Shown here: in pieces, positions 16,911 through 26,892 of the stretch
How positions within the stretch are numbered: the stretch's first letter is position 1
Layout of the letters: each line of letters starts with the position of its first letter
NCBI GenBank assembly: GCA_016718405.1
Contig: JADKDJ010000039.1
Location: 1 to 56,961, forward strand
Origin: Candidatus Rhodoferax odensensis
Lineage (GTDB): Bacteria; Pseudomonadota; Gammaproteobacteria; Burkholderiales; Burkholderiaceae_C
Reading direction: 5' to 3'
Length of the DNA: 56,961 bases
The notes under the pieces: generated by a model
What the model was told of the DNA's origin: nothing
The model's database searches: none
What the model saw: the letters and a program-made list of their open reading frames with translations, nothing else
Made by a program: the position numbers and the translations under genes

Positions 16911-17618
16911 ATGAAATTCGTCGCTTTTGAGCGCGCCAAGCAGGGCACGGGTGCGAGCCGCCGTCTCCGCATCTCGGGTCGCACACCCGCCATCGTCTAC
17001 GGCGGTGCCGCCGAGCCGCAAGCAGTCGAGCTGGACCACAATGCGCTGTGGCACGCTCTGAAGAAGGAAGCCTTCCACGCCACCGTGCTGGACATGGAAC
17101 TCGCCGGCAAGGAGCACAAGGTGCTGCTGCGCAATGTGCAAATGCACGCCTTCAAGCAAATGGTTCTGCACGTGGACTTTCAGCGCGTTGACGCCAATAC
17201 CAAACTGCACATGAAGGTGCCTCTGCACTACAGCGGCGACGAGAACTCACCAGCAGTCAAAACCGAAGGCTGCATTGCCAACCACATCGTGACCGAGATC
17301 GAAGTGTTGTGCCTGCCCGCCGATCTGCCCGAATTCATCGCCGTGGATCTGAGCGGCCTGAGGAAAGGCGCGTCGCTGCACCTCAACGACATCGCGCTGC
17401 CCAAGGGCGTGACGGCCGTCACCCACGGCAAGAACAACCCGGTGCTGGTCTCGGTGGTGATGGTTGCCGGCGCAGAAGTACCGGCGGCCGAAGCAGCCGA
17501 CGCGGCAGCGGCTCCGGCAGCCGGTGGCAAAGCAGCCGCCAAAGCTCCGGCCGCCGCCAAGGGCGCTGCTGGCGCCAAGGCGCCCGCCGCTGCCAAAACA
17601 CCCGCAGCAAAGAAGTAA
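16911..17618 (+). CDS. rplY: 50S ribosomal protein L25/general stress protein Ctc
   Basis: A 235-residue long-form L25 that binds 5S rRNA. Residues 1-95 are the L25 domain (MKFVAFERAKQGTGASRRLR, GRTPAIVYGG, LDHNALWHAL, VLLRNVQMH, HVDFQRVD), then the TL5/CTC C-terminal beta domain (KVPLHYSGDENSP ... DLSGLRKGASLHLNDIALP), then a 60-residue tail of Ala, Pro, Gly and Lys that is probably disordered and RNA-contacting. CAGGAG lies about nine bases before the ATG. A strong terminator follows at 17692. Confidence 0.96.
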   Translation: MKFVAFERAKQGTGASRRLRISGRTPAIVYGGAAEPQAVELDHNALWHALKKEAFHATVLDMELAGKEHKVLLRNVQMHAFKQMVLHVDFQRVDANTKLHMKVPLHYSGDENSPAVKTEGCIANHIVTEIEVLCLPADLPEFIAVDLSGLRKGASLHLNDIALPKGVTAVTHGKNNPVLVSVVMVAGAEVPAAEAADAAAAPAAGGKAAAKAPAAAKGAAGAKAPAAAKTPAAKK

Positions 17619-17691
17619 TCTGACACTTTGCGGCGCAGACATCGTGGCGCTCACGCGACACGCGCTGCACTGCACGATCAGGCAACTTGCC

Positions 17692-17728
17692 AAAAAAGCG
17701 GCCCACTTGAGTGGGCCGCTTTTTTTTT
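17692..17728 (+). terminator. Strong intrinsic terminator after rplY
   Basis: AAAAAAGCGGCCCACT, a TG loop, then AGTGGGCCGCTTTTTT: a GC-rich stem of eleven pairs extended by an A/T arm, followed by a run of nine T. The A run on the other side would let it work on the opposite strand as well. It separates prs-rplY from pth. Confidence 0.92.
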
Positions 17729-17787
17729 GGAGCAACCATGCCGCGCTCAGCCATAGCTGCCGGCACCTCTGAACCGATAATCAGCCC

Positions 17788-18444
17788 ATGATCAAGCTCT
17801 TTGTAGGCCTTGGAAATCCCGGACCGGACTACGAATCAACCCGCCACAACGCCGGTTTCTGGTGGCTTGACGCAGCCGCACGCGAGCTCAAACTCACGCT
17901 GGCGATGGACCGCAGCTACCACGGTCTGCTGGCCCGAGGCAGCGCGAACGGCCAAACAATCTGGCTGCTGGCGCCGCAGACCTTCATGAATCTGTCGGGC
18001 AAGTCCGTCGCGGCATTGGCTCGGTTCTTCAAGATCGCGCCCAATGAAATCCTGGTTGCCCACGACGAGCTCGACGTGATTCCAGGGGAAGTCAAACTCA
18101 AACTCGGTGGCAGCCACGCGGGTCACAACGGGCTGCGCGACATTCATGATCAACTGGGAACAGACGACTACTGGCGCCTGCGATTGGGAGTGGGCCATCC
18201 CGGCGTCAAGTCGGAAGTGGTTAACTGGGTTCTTAAGAAGCCCTCACTCGACCACCGGATCGCGATCAACCAGGCAATTGACCGCAGCATCAAGGCCCTG
18301 CCCCACTTCCTGAGCGGCGACATGGCCAAAGCCACCATGCTGATCCACACCAGCAAGCCACCGCGCGCCAAACCACCCCGTCAACCCAAACCCGCCGCAC
18401 TGGCGGACGTCGCCAGTCACTTGCCCGGCACGGAGGGTGCCTGA
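17788..18444 (+). CDS. pth: Peptidyl-tRNA hydrolase
   Basis: Releases peptides from prematurely dropped peptidyl-tRNA. The 218-residue protein has the active-site residues Asn10 (GLGNPG), His20 (TRHNAGF), Asn68 (TFMNLSG) and Asp93 (AHDELD), and the loop GGSHAGHNGLRDI. It is about 20 residues longer than usual because of a Pro/Lys-rich C-terminal tail (PPRAKPPRQPKPA). The end overlaps the end of the ferredoxin gene on the other strand by 28 bases. Confidence 0.96.
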   Translation: MIKLFVGLGNPGPDYESTRHNAGFWWLDAAARELKLTLAMDRSYHGLLARGSANGQTIWLLAPQTFMNLSGKSVAALARFFKIAPNEILVAHDELDVIPGEVKLKLGGSHAGHNGLRDIHDQLGTDDYWRLRLGVGHPGVKSEVVNWVLKKPSLDHRIAINQAIDRSIKALPHFLSGDMAKATMLIHTSKPPRAKPPRQPKPAALADVASHLPGTEGA

Positions 18445-18686
18445 TCCTTCAGGCGCACGTATTTTTGCCAAAGCGTCTCCCGGTCCTCGACAAGCTGCGG
18501 ATTGACCGGAATACACGCCACCGGACAGACCTGCACGCACTGTGGCTGATCGAAGTGCCCCACACACTCGGTGCATTTGGCGGGATCGATCTCGTAGATT
18601 TCGGCGCCCAGGTAAATCGCCTCATTCGGACACTCAGGCTCGCACACATCGCAGTTGATGCAGTCGTCGGTGATCATCAACGCCAT
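18417..18686 (-). CDS. YfhL-type 2[4Fe-4S] ferredoxin
   Basis: An 89-residue ferredoxin with two cluster motifs, CINCDVCEPECP and C-x2-C-x8-C-x3-CP (CTECVGHFDQPQCVQVCP), the insertion between the second pair of Cys being the mark of the YfhL/Allochromatium-vinosum type. Start at 18686 (MALMITDDCINC) follows family alignments. Next to coaD in many relatives, here it is convergent with pth with a 28-base overlap. Electron partner unknown. Confidence 0.9.
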   Translation of the reverse strand: MALMITDDCINCDVCEPECPNEAIYLGAEIYEIDPAKCTECVGHFDQPQCVQVCPVACIPVNPQLVEDRETLWQKYVRLKDQAPSVPGK

Positions 18687-18886
18687 GGCCGCAGCTCCCA
18701 ATCCGTGAGGGGTGCGGCGTCGATCCGCCCCAGTCTGGGTCGCGGTAGTCGGGTACAAGTCGGCATGTTTGGATTATCTGCGCTGCCGGCGTGACGCCTG
18801 CCAATTCCCCTGTCAGCTGCATGCTGATAATCGGCCTAGGCTCGTCTGACCATCTGGCACCGGCCCGCAACTCAACCATCACACTC

Positions 18887-19838
18887 ATGGGCTTGTACCT
18901 CCTCAAGCGACTGCTGACCCTGTTTGCCACGCTGGCAGGTGCCTCTGCCATGGTATTTGTGGTGCTGGAGGTCCTGCCTGGCGACGCCGCGCTGATCATG
19001 ATGGGCCCAGACGCTGCACCCGAGGCCGTGCGCGCACTTGCCGCCAAGCTTGGCCTGGACCAGCCGGCGCTTCATCGCTACCTGCAGTGGGTCAGTGGCC
19101 TACTGATCGGCGAATTGGGCGACAGCTACGCCTACAGCTCTCCAGTGGCAGAGCTGATCGCGGAACGGCTGACTGTGACCGTTCCCCTGGCACTGATGAG
19201 CATGACACTGACCACCGCCCTGGCCCTGAGCGTCGGCATCTATGCCGCCGCCCACCACAACCGCGTTGGGGACGTCGGGCTGATGGGCCTGACCCAGCTC
19301 GGCATTGCCATCCCGAACTTCTGGTTTGCGATTGTGCTGATCCTGTTGTTCGCGGTGCACTTGCAATGGTTCGCCGCAGGCGGTTTTCCAGGTTGGAGTG
19401 ATCAGCCGGTCCTGGCACTGAAGGCGCTGCTGCTGCCGGCCATCTCGCTGGCCGTAGTGCAGTCCGCGATCCTGGCGCGGATCACACGCTCAGCGGTACT
19501 CGACGTGCTGCGCGAGGACTTCGTGCGCACCGCCCGCGCCAAAGGCCTGTCGCGGCGCGCCACCCTGTGGGGCCACGTGTTGCGCAACGCCATGATTCCA
19601 GTCATCACCGTCATGGGCCTGCAGTTTGCCAATCTGCTGGCCGGCACCATCGTGGTGGAAAACGTGTTCTATCTGCCCGGGCCTGGGACGGCTGATCTTT
19701 CAGTCGATCGCCAACCGCGACCTGATCGTGGTGCGCAACTGCGTCATGCTGCTGGCCGCCATGGTGATCATGGTCAACTTCGCAGTCGACGTGCTGTACG
19801 CCGTGATCGATCCACGCGTCAAGACCACCGAGCCATGA
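18887..19838 (+). CDS. Peptide-type ABC transporter permease (DppB-like), one-base frameshift
   Basis: Inner-membrane permease of the dipeptide/oligopeptide/nickel family. The start MGLYLLKRLLTLFATLAGAS, the LPGDAALIMMG loop and the EAA-type motif REDFVRTARAKGLSRRATLWGHVLRNA are typical, with about six membrane helices. The frame breaks at GGG, 19679-19681: removing one G restores YLPGLGRLIFQSIANRDL, the conserved end, and the C-terminus DPRVKTTEP. The stop overlaps the next permease ATG by four bases. First gene of a transport operon that runs to the amidase. Confidence 0.88.
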
Positions 19839-20702
19839 GGGCAGCCACGACCACCGCGGGCAAGACGCCCAAAGGCCTTGCCAGTCGCCTGCGCCAACAC
19901 CACAACTTGCTGGTCGGCGCCATGCTCACGCTGCTGCTGATCGGTGCGGCCGCCTCTCGCTGGTCTGGACGCCGTGGTCTGCGTTCGAGATCGACATGGC
20001 CGCCAAACTGCAAGGTCCCAACGCCCGCACTGGCTGGGCACCGACCCGTTCGGGCGCGATGTGGCGTCCCTGCTGCTGATGGGCGCGCGTAATTCGATTC
20101 TGGTGGGCGTGATTGCGGTCAGCATTGGCCTGTTGCTGGGCACCGCCGCGGGTCTGCTGGCGGCGGCCCGGCGCGGCTGGGTGGAGGAGTTGGTCATGCG
20201 CCTGGCCGACTTCACCTTTGCCTTTCCGGCCATCCTGTCGGCCATCATGCTGACAGCCGTATTTGGGGCCGGCATTGTCAACGCCATCATCGCCATCGGC
20301 ATCTTCAACATCCCAACCTTCGCGCGCATCAGCCGCGCCTCGGCCAGGCAGATATGGGCCCGCGAATACGTGCTGGCGGCGCGCGCCTGCGGCAAGGGGC
20401 CCTGGCGCATCACGCTCGACCACGTGCTGCCCAACATCGCCGCGGTGTTGATCGTGCAGGCCACGATCCAGTTCGCGCTGGCCATCCTGGCCGAGGCAGC
20501 GTTATCCTATTTGGGCTTGGGCACACAGCCACCGCAGCCGTCCTGGGGCCGCATGCTGGCCGAAGCGCAGACCCTGCTGTACCAGGCACCCCTGCTGGCG
20601 GTGTTCCCGGGCGTCGCCATTGCCATGGCCGTGCTGGGCCTGAACCTGCTGGGCGACGGCCTGCGCGATGTGCTCGATCCCAAGCTGACCCGAAAGCGTT
20701 GA
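19835..20702 (+). CDS. Peptide-type ABC transporter permease (DppC-like), frame-broken
   Basis: Second permease. After a first helix (LLVGAMLTLLLIGAA) the frame is lost near 19958, another frame reads LVWTPWSAFEIDMAAKLQGPNAR, and the final frame from about 20030 reads HWLGTDPFGRDVASLLLMGARNSI to the end. These three pieces match the DppC family in order, so two indels of opposite effect explain the break. The EAA loop AREYVLAARACGKGPWRITLDHVLPNI and the tail LGLNLLGDGLRDVLDPKL are intact. Partners are the previous permease and the two ATPases that follow. Confidence 0.82.
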
Positions 20703-20706
20703 CACC

Positions 20707-21690
20707 ATGGCGCTGCTTGAAGTCCGCCATCTCAACGTGCAATTGCAGACACGCGATGGCCCCGCCCTCGCGGTGCGGGATGTCAGCTTTAATCTCGACC
20801 GCGGGCAAACGCTGGGACTGATCGGCGAATCGGGCTGCGGCAAGTCCCTCACCGCCATGGCCTTGATGGGGCTGCTGCCGGAGAACGCCCGCACCACGGG
20901 CAGCATTGTGCTCGATGGCCAGCCCCTGGTGGGACAGAGCGATACGATGCTCCAAAACATCCGGGGCAACCGCATTGGCATGATCTTTCAGGAGCCGATG
21001 ACCGCCCTCAATCCGGTGCACAGCATTGGCAAACAAGTGGCCGAGCCGCTGCGCTTGCACCGGGGTGCCTCAAGGGAGCTGGCCCGACAACAGGCCATCG
21101 CGTTGCTGGACCGGGTCGGCATCGACAACGCGGCCAGGCGCTTTGACGCTTACCCGCATCAGTTCTCGGGCGGCCAGCGCCAACGCATCACCATTGCCAT
21201 GGCCTTGGCCTGTGGGCCGGACCTGCTGATTGCGGATGAGCCCACGACCGCGCTGGACGTCACCGTGCAGCGCCAGATCCTGGACCTGATCAGCGAGCTG
21301 GTGCACGAGCGCCAGATGGCGCTGCTGCTGATCTCGCACGACCTGGGCGTGATTGCCCAGAACACCGCGCGCATGCTGGTGATGTATGGCGGGCAGCGTG
21401 ATCGAAAGCGGCGCCAAGCGGCAGCCTGTTCGGCCACATGGCCCATCCCTACACCATGGGCCTGTTTGCCGCCCGGCCCCGCCTGGGTGCGCGCCGCGGT
21501 GAGCGCTGCCACCATCGCCGGCACCGTGCCCCAATTGCACGAACTCCCGCGCGGTGTCCATTTGCCGACGCGCTGCAGCCTGGCATTGCCTGCCTGCGCC
21601 AGTCAGGCGCCGACCGCCAGCGATCTGGGAGGCGGCCACACCGCGCACTGCCTGCGTCTTGAATCCAGCCCGCAAGAGGCATCCCTGTGA
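20707..21690 (+). CDS. ABC transporter ATPase (DppD-like), frame-broken near the C-terminus
   Basis: First ATPase. Walker A GESGCGKS, Q-loop MIFQEPMTALNP, signature FSGGQRQRITIAMAL, Walker B LLIADEPTTALD and the switch His (LLISHD) are all present in one frame. From about 21390 at least three indels scramble 120 bases: pieces reading GGSVIESGA and, in another frame, GHMAHPYTMGLFAARP are recognisable, after which the original frame returns at IAGTVPQLHELPRG and ends with the Cys-containing oligopeptide-transporter C-terminal region. It overlaps the next gene by four bases. Confidence 0.82.
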   Translation: MALLEVRHLNVQLQTRDGPALAVRDVSFNLDRGQTLGLIGESGCGKSLTAMALMGLLPENARTTGSIVLDGQPLVGQSDTMLQNIRGNRIGMIFQEPMTALNPVHSIGKQVAEPLRLHRGASRELARQQAIALLDRVGIDNAARRFDAYPHQFSGGQRQRITIAMALACGPDLLIADEPTTALDVTVQRQILDLISELVHERQMALLLISHDLGVIAQNTARMLVMYGGQRDRKRRQAAACSATWPIPTPWACLPPGPAWVRAAVSAATIAGTVPQLHELPRGVHLPTRCSLALPACASQAPTASDLGGGHTAHCLRLESSPQEASL

Positions 21691-22672
21691 CCGCAGAACT
21701 GCTACAGGTCGAGTGCCTGACGCGCAGCTACGCGTTGCCGCGTGAAGCGTTGTGGCGCAAACCACGCCTCGTGCATGCCCTGCAGGGAGTGAGCCTGTCG
21801 CTAAGCCAGGGGCAAAGTCTGGGAGTGGTGGGCGAATCCGGCTCGGGCAAGTCCACGCTGGCGCGCCTTGTGATGGCCTTGGAAACGCCGTCCTCAGGTT
21901 CAGTCCGCGTGCTCGGACGGGACTGACGCCTTGCCGGATGCACAGCCTGCGCCAGGCACGGCGCGATTTCCAGATGGTGTTTCAGGATCCCTACGGCTCT
22001 CTGGATCCGCGCCAGACGGTGGCACGCATCGTATGCGAACCGTTGGACGCATTGGCGCGCATCAACGCAACCGAGCAACGCGAGCAGGCGGCGCAGGTGC
22101 TGGCCACCGTCGGGCTGCGCCCTGACGACCTGGACAAGTTCCCGCATGAGTTTTCAGGCGGGCAACGCCAACGCATCGCGATCGCCCGCGCCGTGATCAC
22201 GCGCCCCCGCCTCATCATCGCGGACGAGCCAGTCAGCGCCCTGGATGTCTCGGTACAAGCGCAAGTACTCAACCTGATGCAGGATTTGCAGGACCAGTTC
22301 GGTATCAGCTACCTGCTGATCAGCCACGACCTGGCGGTGGTGGACCACCTGTGCGATGAAGTGGCCGTGATCTTCCAGGGTCGCATCGTGGAACAGGCCT
22401 CAGCCAGGGCGCTTTTTCAGAGCGCAGCGCATCCCTACACCCAGGCATTGATCGACGCCATTCCCAGCGTCGCGAAACCCGTCGCGTCTCGTGGACGGCC
22501 GACCAGAGCGGCACCCACGCACATGCAGCACCCCCTCGCCGGATGCCCCTATGCGCCGCGTTGCCCGCACGCCAATGCGCAGTGCCACAGCCTGCGGCCG
22601 GAACTGCTGCCGATCGCCGACGGACACCAAGTCGCCTGTCACCGGCCGCTTGGGTTCGCCGCGCTTGCGTAG
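21687..22672 (+). CDS. ABC transporter ATPase (DppF-like), one-base frameshift
   Basis: Second ATPase of the importer. Walker A GESGSGKS is in the first frame, which stops at 21924-21926; adding one base at about 21923 joins VLGRD to LTPCRMHSLRQARRDFQMVFQDPYGSLDP. The signature FSGGQRQRIAIARA, Walker B LIIADEPVSALD and LLISHD follow, then the family-specific C-terminal PYAPRCPHANAQC segment. Together with the DppD-like subunit it should power import of a peptide-like substrate. Confidence 0.85.
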
Positions 22673-22795
22673 CCCAGACCGAGTTGACCCCGGCTGGGTC
22701 CGCCCAGCCAAACGCGCAAGGCCCGTAGTGGTATGGTTCGGTTCTCGCTCAAGCACTTGCCGCTGAATCAACCCTGTTCGCCTGGAGACCTCACC

Positions 22796-24289
22796 ATGAT
22801 CCAACGTCGCACACTCCTCACTTCAACCGCCTGCGCTGCGGCGGTCACTGCATCGCCCTTTGGTGCGATGGCACAAGCGAAAAAAGACGCGGTGGTGTTA
22901 GCCATGACGCTGGAGCCGCCTGGTCTGGACCCGACCGCGGGCGCGGCCTCGGCGATTGCCGAGATCGTGCACTACAACGTTTTCGAAACCCTCACCAAGA
23001 TCAACAGCGACGGCTCGGTCTCGCCACTTTTGGCCGAAAGTTGGGAGGTGTCACCCGACCTCAAGACGTACACCTTCAAGCTGCGCCGGGGTGTCAAGTT
23101 TCACAACGGCGAACCCTGCAACGCCCAGACTGTCAAGTTTTCGTTCGAGCGGGCCGGCTCCGACAAAAGCACCAACAAGGACAAACGCACCTTCGCCGGC
23201 ATGGAAAGCGTGGCGGCAATGGACGACCACACCGTGGTGATTCTCAACAAGGGCCTCGATCCGGACTTTCTGTTCCTGATGGGCCAGGCCACCGCCATCA
23301 TCGTCGAACCGAAGAGCGTGGACACCAATGCCACCAAGCCCGTGGGCACCGGCCCGTATCAACTGGCAGCGTGGGCCAAGGGGTCATCGGTAACGCTGAC
23401 CAAATGGGATGGTTACCGCCAAGCCAGCACCATCAAGATGAAGAAGGTTACTTTTCGCTTCATCAGCGACCCGGCCGCGCAGGTCGCTGCCTTGCTTGCG
23501 GGGGACGTGGATGCGTTTGTGCGCGTCACGCCGCGCAGCGTGGCCCAGTTCAAGAGCAATCCGAAGTTTCAAGTCATCGTCAGCGGCTCACGCGCCAAGA
23601 CCATTCTGGCCATCAACAACAAGAAGAAGCCGCTTGATGACGTTCGCGTGCGCCGAGCCATTGCCGCCGCCATTGACCGCAAGGCCGTGATTGAAGGCGC
23701 TGGTGACGGCTATGGCGCACCCATCGGCAGCCACTATGTGCCCGGCGCGTTTGGCTATGTCGACACCACCGGTATCAACCCGTTCAACCTCGACAAGGCA
23801 CGCGCGCTACTGGCCGAAGCGGGGGTCAAGACGCCGCTGGAACTTAGCCTCAAGTTGCCACCACCGCCCTATGCACGCCAAGGTGGTGAGGTGATCGCGG
23901 CGCAACTGGCCAAGATCGGCATCATTGCCAAAATCGAGAACGTCGAATGGGCGCAGTGGCTCAGCGGCACCTACACCAACAAGAACTACGACCTCACCAT
24001 CATCTCGCACGTGGAGCCGTTTGACTTGGGCAATTTCGCCAAGCCGGGCTACTACTGGGGCTACGAGTCCCCCGCGTTTAACGCCCTCTTTGAAAAGATC
24101 CAGAACTCGCCACGTGCGGCCGACCGCGCCAAGTTGCTGGCCGACGCCCAGCGTCTGATCGCCAACGACAGCGTGCACGCTTTCCTGTACCAGCCACAGT
24201 GGGTCAGCGTAGCGCTCAAACCACTCAAGGGGCTGTGGAAGGACATGCCGATCTTTGTCAATGACCTGTCGGCGCTGTCATGGTCGTGA
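22796..24289 (+). CDS. ABC transporter substrate-binding protein, family 5 (DppA/OppA type)
   Basis: A 497-residue periplasmic binding protein. The start MIQRRTLLTSTACAAAVTAS has an RR-x-L-L pattern, so export may be by Tat; cleavage is likely after FGAMA. The family-5 signature is seen in LLAESWEVSPDLKTYTFKLRRGVKFHNGEP and in PLDDVRVRRAIAAAIDRKAV. The gene lies 123 bases after the ATPase and has its own GGAGA ribosome site. Ligand cannot be read from sequence; the downstream amidase suggests an amide or peptide. No frame error is seen here, unlike its neighbours on both sides. Confidence 0.92.
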   Translation: MIQRRTLLTSTACAAAVTASPFGAMAQAKKDAVVLAMTLEPPGLDPTAGAASAIAEIVHYNVFETLTKINSDGSVSPLLAESWEVSPDLKTYTFKLRRGVKFHNGEPCNAQTVKFSFERAGSDKSTNKDKRTFAGMESVAAMDDHTVVILNKGLDPDFLFLMGQATAIIVEPKSVDTNATKPVGTGPYQLAAWAKGSSVTLTKWDGYRQASTIKMKKVTFRFISDPAAQVAALLAGDVDAFVRVTPRSVAQFKSNPKFQVIVSGSRAKTILAINNKKKPLDDVRVRRAIAAAIDRKAVIEGAGDGYGAPIGSHYVPGAFGYVDTTGINPFNLDKARALLAEAGVKTPLELSLKLPPPPYARQGGEVIAAQLAKIGIIAKIENVEWAQWLSGTYTNKNYDLTIISHVEPFDLGNFAKPGYYWGYESPAFNALFEKIQNSPRAADRAKLLADAQRLIANDSVHAFLYQPQWVSVALKPLKGLWKDMPIFVNDLSALSWS

Positions 24290-24308
24290 TCGGCGGCACC
24301 CCAACGTG

Positions 24309-25720
24309 ATGCAGGCGGACCTGCCGGCGCAGGCGCTGCATGACTGGCCGGCGGCGCGCCTGCTGGCAGCGTTTGCACGGCGCGAGCTGTCGCCGGTGGA
24401 GGCCACGCAGTCGGTGCTGGAGCACATCGCGCGCTGGGAGCCGCAGCTTCACGCCAGCTACCTGCTGCGTCCGGAACTGGCCCTGACCCAGGCGCGCGCC
24501 AGCGAGGCGCGCTGGATGCGGGGCGAACCCTGCGGCGTACTCGACGGTGTGCCGGTCACGCTCAAGGAAAACATCGCCACGCATGGCGACCCGACACCAC
24601 TGGGCACCGCCGCCACCGAACTGGTGCCAGCCGATGCGGATGCGCCCCCGGCCGCGCGGCTGCGCGAAGCTGGCGCGGTGCTGGTTTGCAAGACCACCAT
24701 GCCAGACTACGGCATGCTGTCCTCCGGCTTGTCGAGCTTTCACGCCACAAGCCGCAACCCGTGGGATCTGAGCAAGACACCGGGTGGCTCCAGTGCGGCG
24801 CCGCCGCGGCAGCAGCAGGTTACGGCCCGCTGCATGTTGGCACCGACATTGGCGGCTCGCTGCGGCTGCCGGCCGGCTGGTGCGGCGTGTTCAGCCTCAA
24901 ACCCAGCCTGGGCCGCATTCCGATTGACCCACCCTACACCGGGCGCTGCGCCGGCCCGATGACCCGCTGTGTGGAAGATGCCGCCTTGTTGATGCGCGTA
25001 CTATCCCAGCCCGACGAGCGCGACAGCATGAGCCTGCCATTCGAGCGCATTGAATGGGACGACTTTGACCGCGGCACCGACTGGCTGCGAGGTCTGAAAA
25101 TTGGCCTGTTGCTCGATGCAGGCTGCGGCCTCGCAGTGCAGGCCGAAGTAAGCCGGGCCGTCACACAGGCCGCACAGCTGTTGGTGCAAGCCGGTGCGCA
25201 GGTGCAAGCCATGCCGCCATTCTTGACCCCGACGATGCTTGACGGCATGGACCATGCCTGGCGCATGCGCTCGCACCTCGACCTTAGCGCCCTCAAGCCA
25301 GAGCGCAAAGCCATGGTATTGCCCTACATCCGGGACTGGGCTGACAGCGCGGCCCAGCTGTCGGGACCACTGACCTTTATCGCCATGAGCCAGTTCCACG
25401 CCACGCGCATGGCCAGCGTCAAGGCCTGCGCACCTTTTGACTTCGTGATCTCGCCGACTTCGCCGGTGGTAGCCTTTGCAGCGGACCTGCCCTCTCCCAC
25501 CAACAACCCGCTGCGCCCTCTCGAACATATCGCGTTCACCGTTCCCTACAACATGTCGGAACAACCGGCCGCCTCGATCAATTGCGGCTACACGGCGCAG
25601 GGCCTGCCGATTGGCCTGCAAATTGCGGGCCGGCGCTTTGACGACCTGGGCGTGTTGCAACTGGCGCGCGCGTTTGAGGAGCTGCGCGGGCCACAACGCT
25701 CCTGGCCGCAGCCAGCCTAA
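24309..25720 (+). CDS. Amidase-signature hydrolase, one-base frameshift
   Basis: An amidase-signature enzyme of about 470 residues. The Ser-cisSer-Lys triad is visible: Lys in GVPVTLKENIA, cis-Ser in KTPGGSSA and nucleophile Ser in GTDIGGSLRLPA. The frame breaks inside the signature at about 24803; adding one base joins GGSSA to GAAAAAAAGYGPLHVGTD. The start may be ATG 24309 or the GTG just before it. GatA is unlikely because the gene ends a transport operon with no gatB or gatC; it probably hydrolyses an amide taken up by the ABC importer. The end overlaps the phosphatase gene by four bases. Confidence 0.88.
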
Positions 25721-26385
25721 GCCGATGCGGACAGCGCCCGCTGGTCGTAACGCGGCTGCGCGGGCAGATCGGCCAGGTGTTGGGTATCCGCCCAACTGAC
25801 AATTTCAACCGTTTCGCCCGCGATCCGAACCCGGTTCAGACCGGCGTTGGGAATCTCGCTCTGGCGTGGACCAGACAAGGGCAGGCCGAGCGCCGTGCGG
25901 TAAACCATATCGAGTACGCCCCCGTGGGTGACCACCAAGACGGTCTGTACGGGGCGGGCCTTGGCCAATTCGCGCAAGGCGGCCATGACACGACTGTGAA
26001 ACTGACGCGTACTCTCGCCACCCTCGGGAGCAAAATCGGCCGCAAACTCCCGCCACTGCGCCCAGATTTCCGGCTGGCGAGCCTGGACGTCGGGAACACT
26101 GAGGCCCTCCAGAACGCCAAAGTGCTGCTCACGCAACGCGGCGTCCAACACCACGTCGGCCAAGGACAGCTGGGCGTTAGACGCGTGAATCGGCCCCGCA
26201 GTCTGACGCGCGCGCGTCAGATCGCTGCACACCAGGCCATCCAGTGTCTCACCGGCAAGGCGCTCCCCCAGGCGGCGCGCCTGTTCCATTCCGACCGCGT
26301 TGAGCGGCACATCCACCTGGCCCTGAAAACGCAGTTGGCGATTCCAGTCCGTCTCCCCGTGACGAATCAGGACGAGTTCGGTCAT
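25717..26385 (-). CDS. Histidine phosphatase family protein
   Basis: A 222-residue protein of the phosphoglycerate-mutase-like superfamily. The catalytic histidine motif is LIRHGETDWN near the N-terminus; other parts are the SDLTRARQTA helix, the acid in REQHFGVLEG and the second histidine in VVTHGGVLDMVY. Such proteins include cofactor-dependent mutases and phosphatases (CobC, GpmB type); substrate cannot be told. Its start overlaps the stop of the universal stress protein gene by four bases, so they are co-translated. Confidence 0.9.
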   Translation of the reverse strand: MTELVLIRHGETDWNRQLRFQGQVDVPLNAVGMEQARRLGERLAGETLDGLVCSDLTRARQTAGPIHASNAQLSLADVVLDAALREQHFGVLEGLSVPDVQARQPEIWAQWREFAADFAPEGGESTRQFHSRVMAALRELAKARPVQTVLVVTHGGVLDMVYRTALGLPLSGPRQSEIPNAGLNRVRIAGETVEIVSWADTQHLADLPAQPRYDQRALSASA

Positions 26386-26876
26386 TCCTGTCCAGCGGCG
26401 CGCTCCTCAATGTCGAGCTCCGCTTCGTCGCCGTGCGGGGCATCCTCGACTTCGGCCTTGACAATCATCACCGGCACAGCACAGGCGTGCAGGACTTCAT
26501 GCGACACCGAGCCCAACAAGGCACTGCGTAAGTCGCCCATGCCGCTGGCCCCCATGACAACCACGTCGCAGGCAAAGCGCTCAACGATGTCCACAATGGC
26601 GTGCGCGGCATCGCCGTTGGCGACTTCACTCTCGTGCTCGATGCCGGCCGCATCAAGCATCGCCTGGGCCGGCTGCAAGGCATGAGCACCCGCTGCAGCC
26701 GCCACGTTGGCGAGCACGGCGGGATCGTGGGCCATCACCATCTCGTACAAAGTGGCGGGCTCCTGCACGTTGACCAACACCGCGCTGCACTTCAAACCCT
26801 GGCGTGCCAGGCGAATCGCAAAGCGAACCGCCTGCAGGGAAACTTCGGAACCATCAACTGGCAGCAAAATCTTCAT
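26382..26876 (-). CDS. Universal stress protein (UspA family)
   Basis: A 164-residue single-domain Usp. The start MKILLPVDGSEVSLQAVRFA and the ATP-binding loop VVMGASGMGDLRSALLGSVSHEVLH (G-x2-G-x9-G-S/T pattern) are typical of ATP-binding members. The C-terminus carries about 20 acidic residues beyond the usual end. Usp proteins help survival in stasis and stress, but the target is unknown. It is 16 bases downstream of coaD. Confidence 0.92.
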   Translation of the reverse strand: MKILLPVDGSEVSLQAVRFAIRLARQGLKCSAVLVNVQEPATLYEMVMAHDPAVLANVAAAAGAHALQPAQAMLDAAGIEHESEVANGDAAHAIVDIVERFACDVVVMGASGMGDLRSALLGSVSHEVLHACAVPVMIVKAEVEDAPHGDEAELDIEERAAGQE

Positions 26877-26892
26877 GACTCACCTTCTTTGT

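Noticed and set aside
24309..25720. GatA subunit of the tRNA amidotransferase
   Set aside because: The amidase signature is shared, but there is no gatB or gatC, and the gene closes an ABC import operon.
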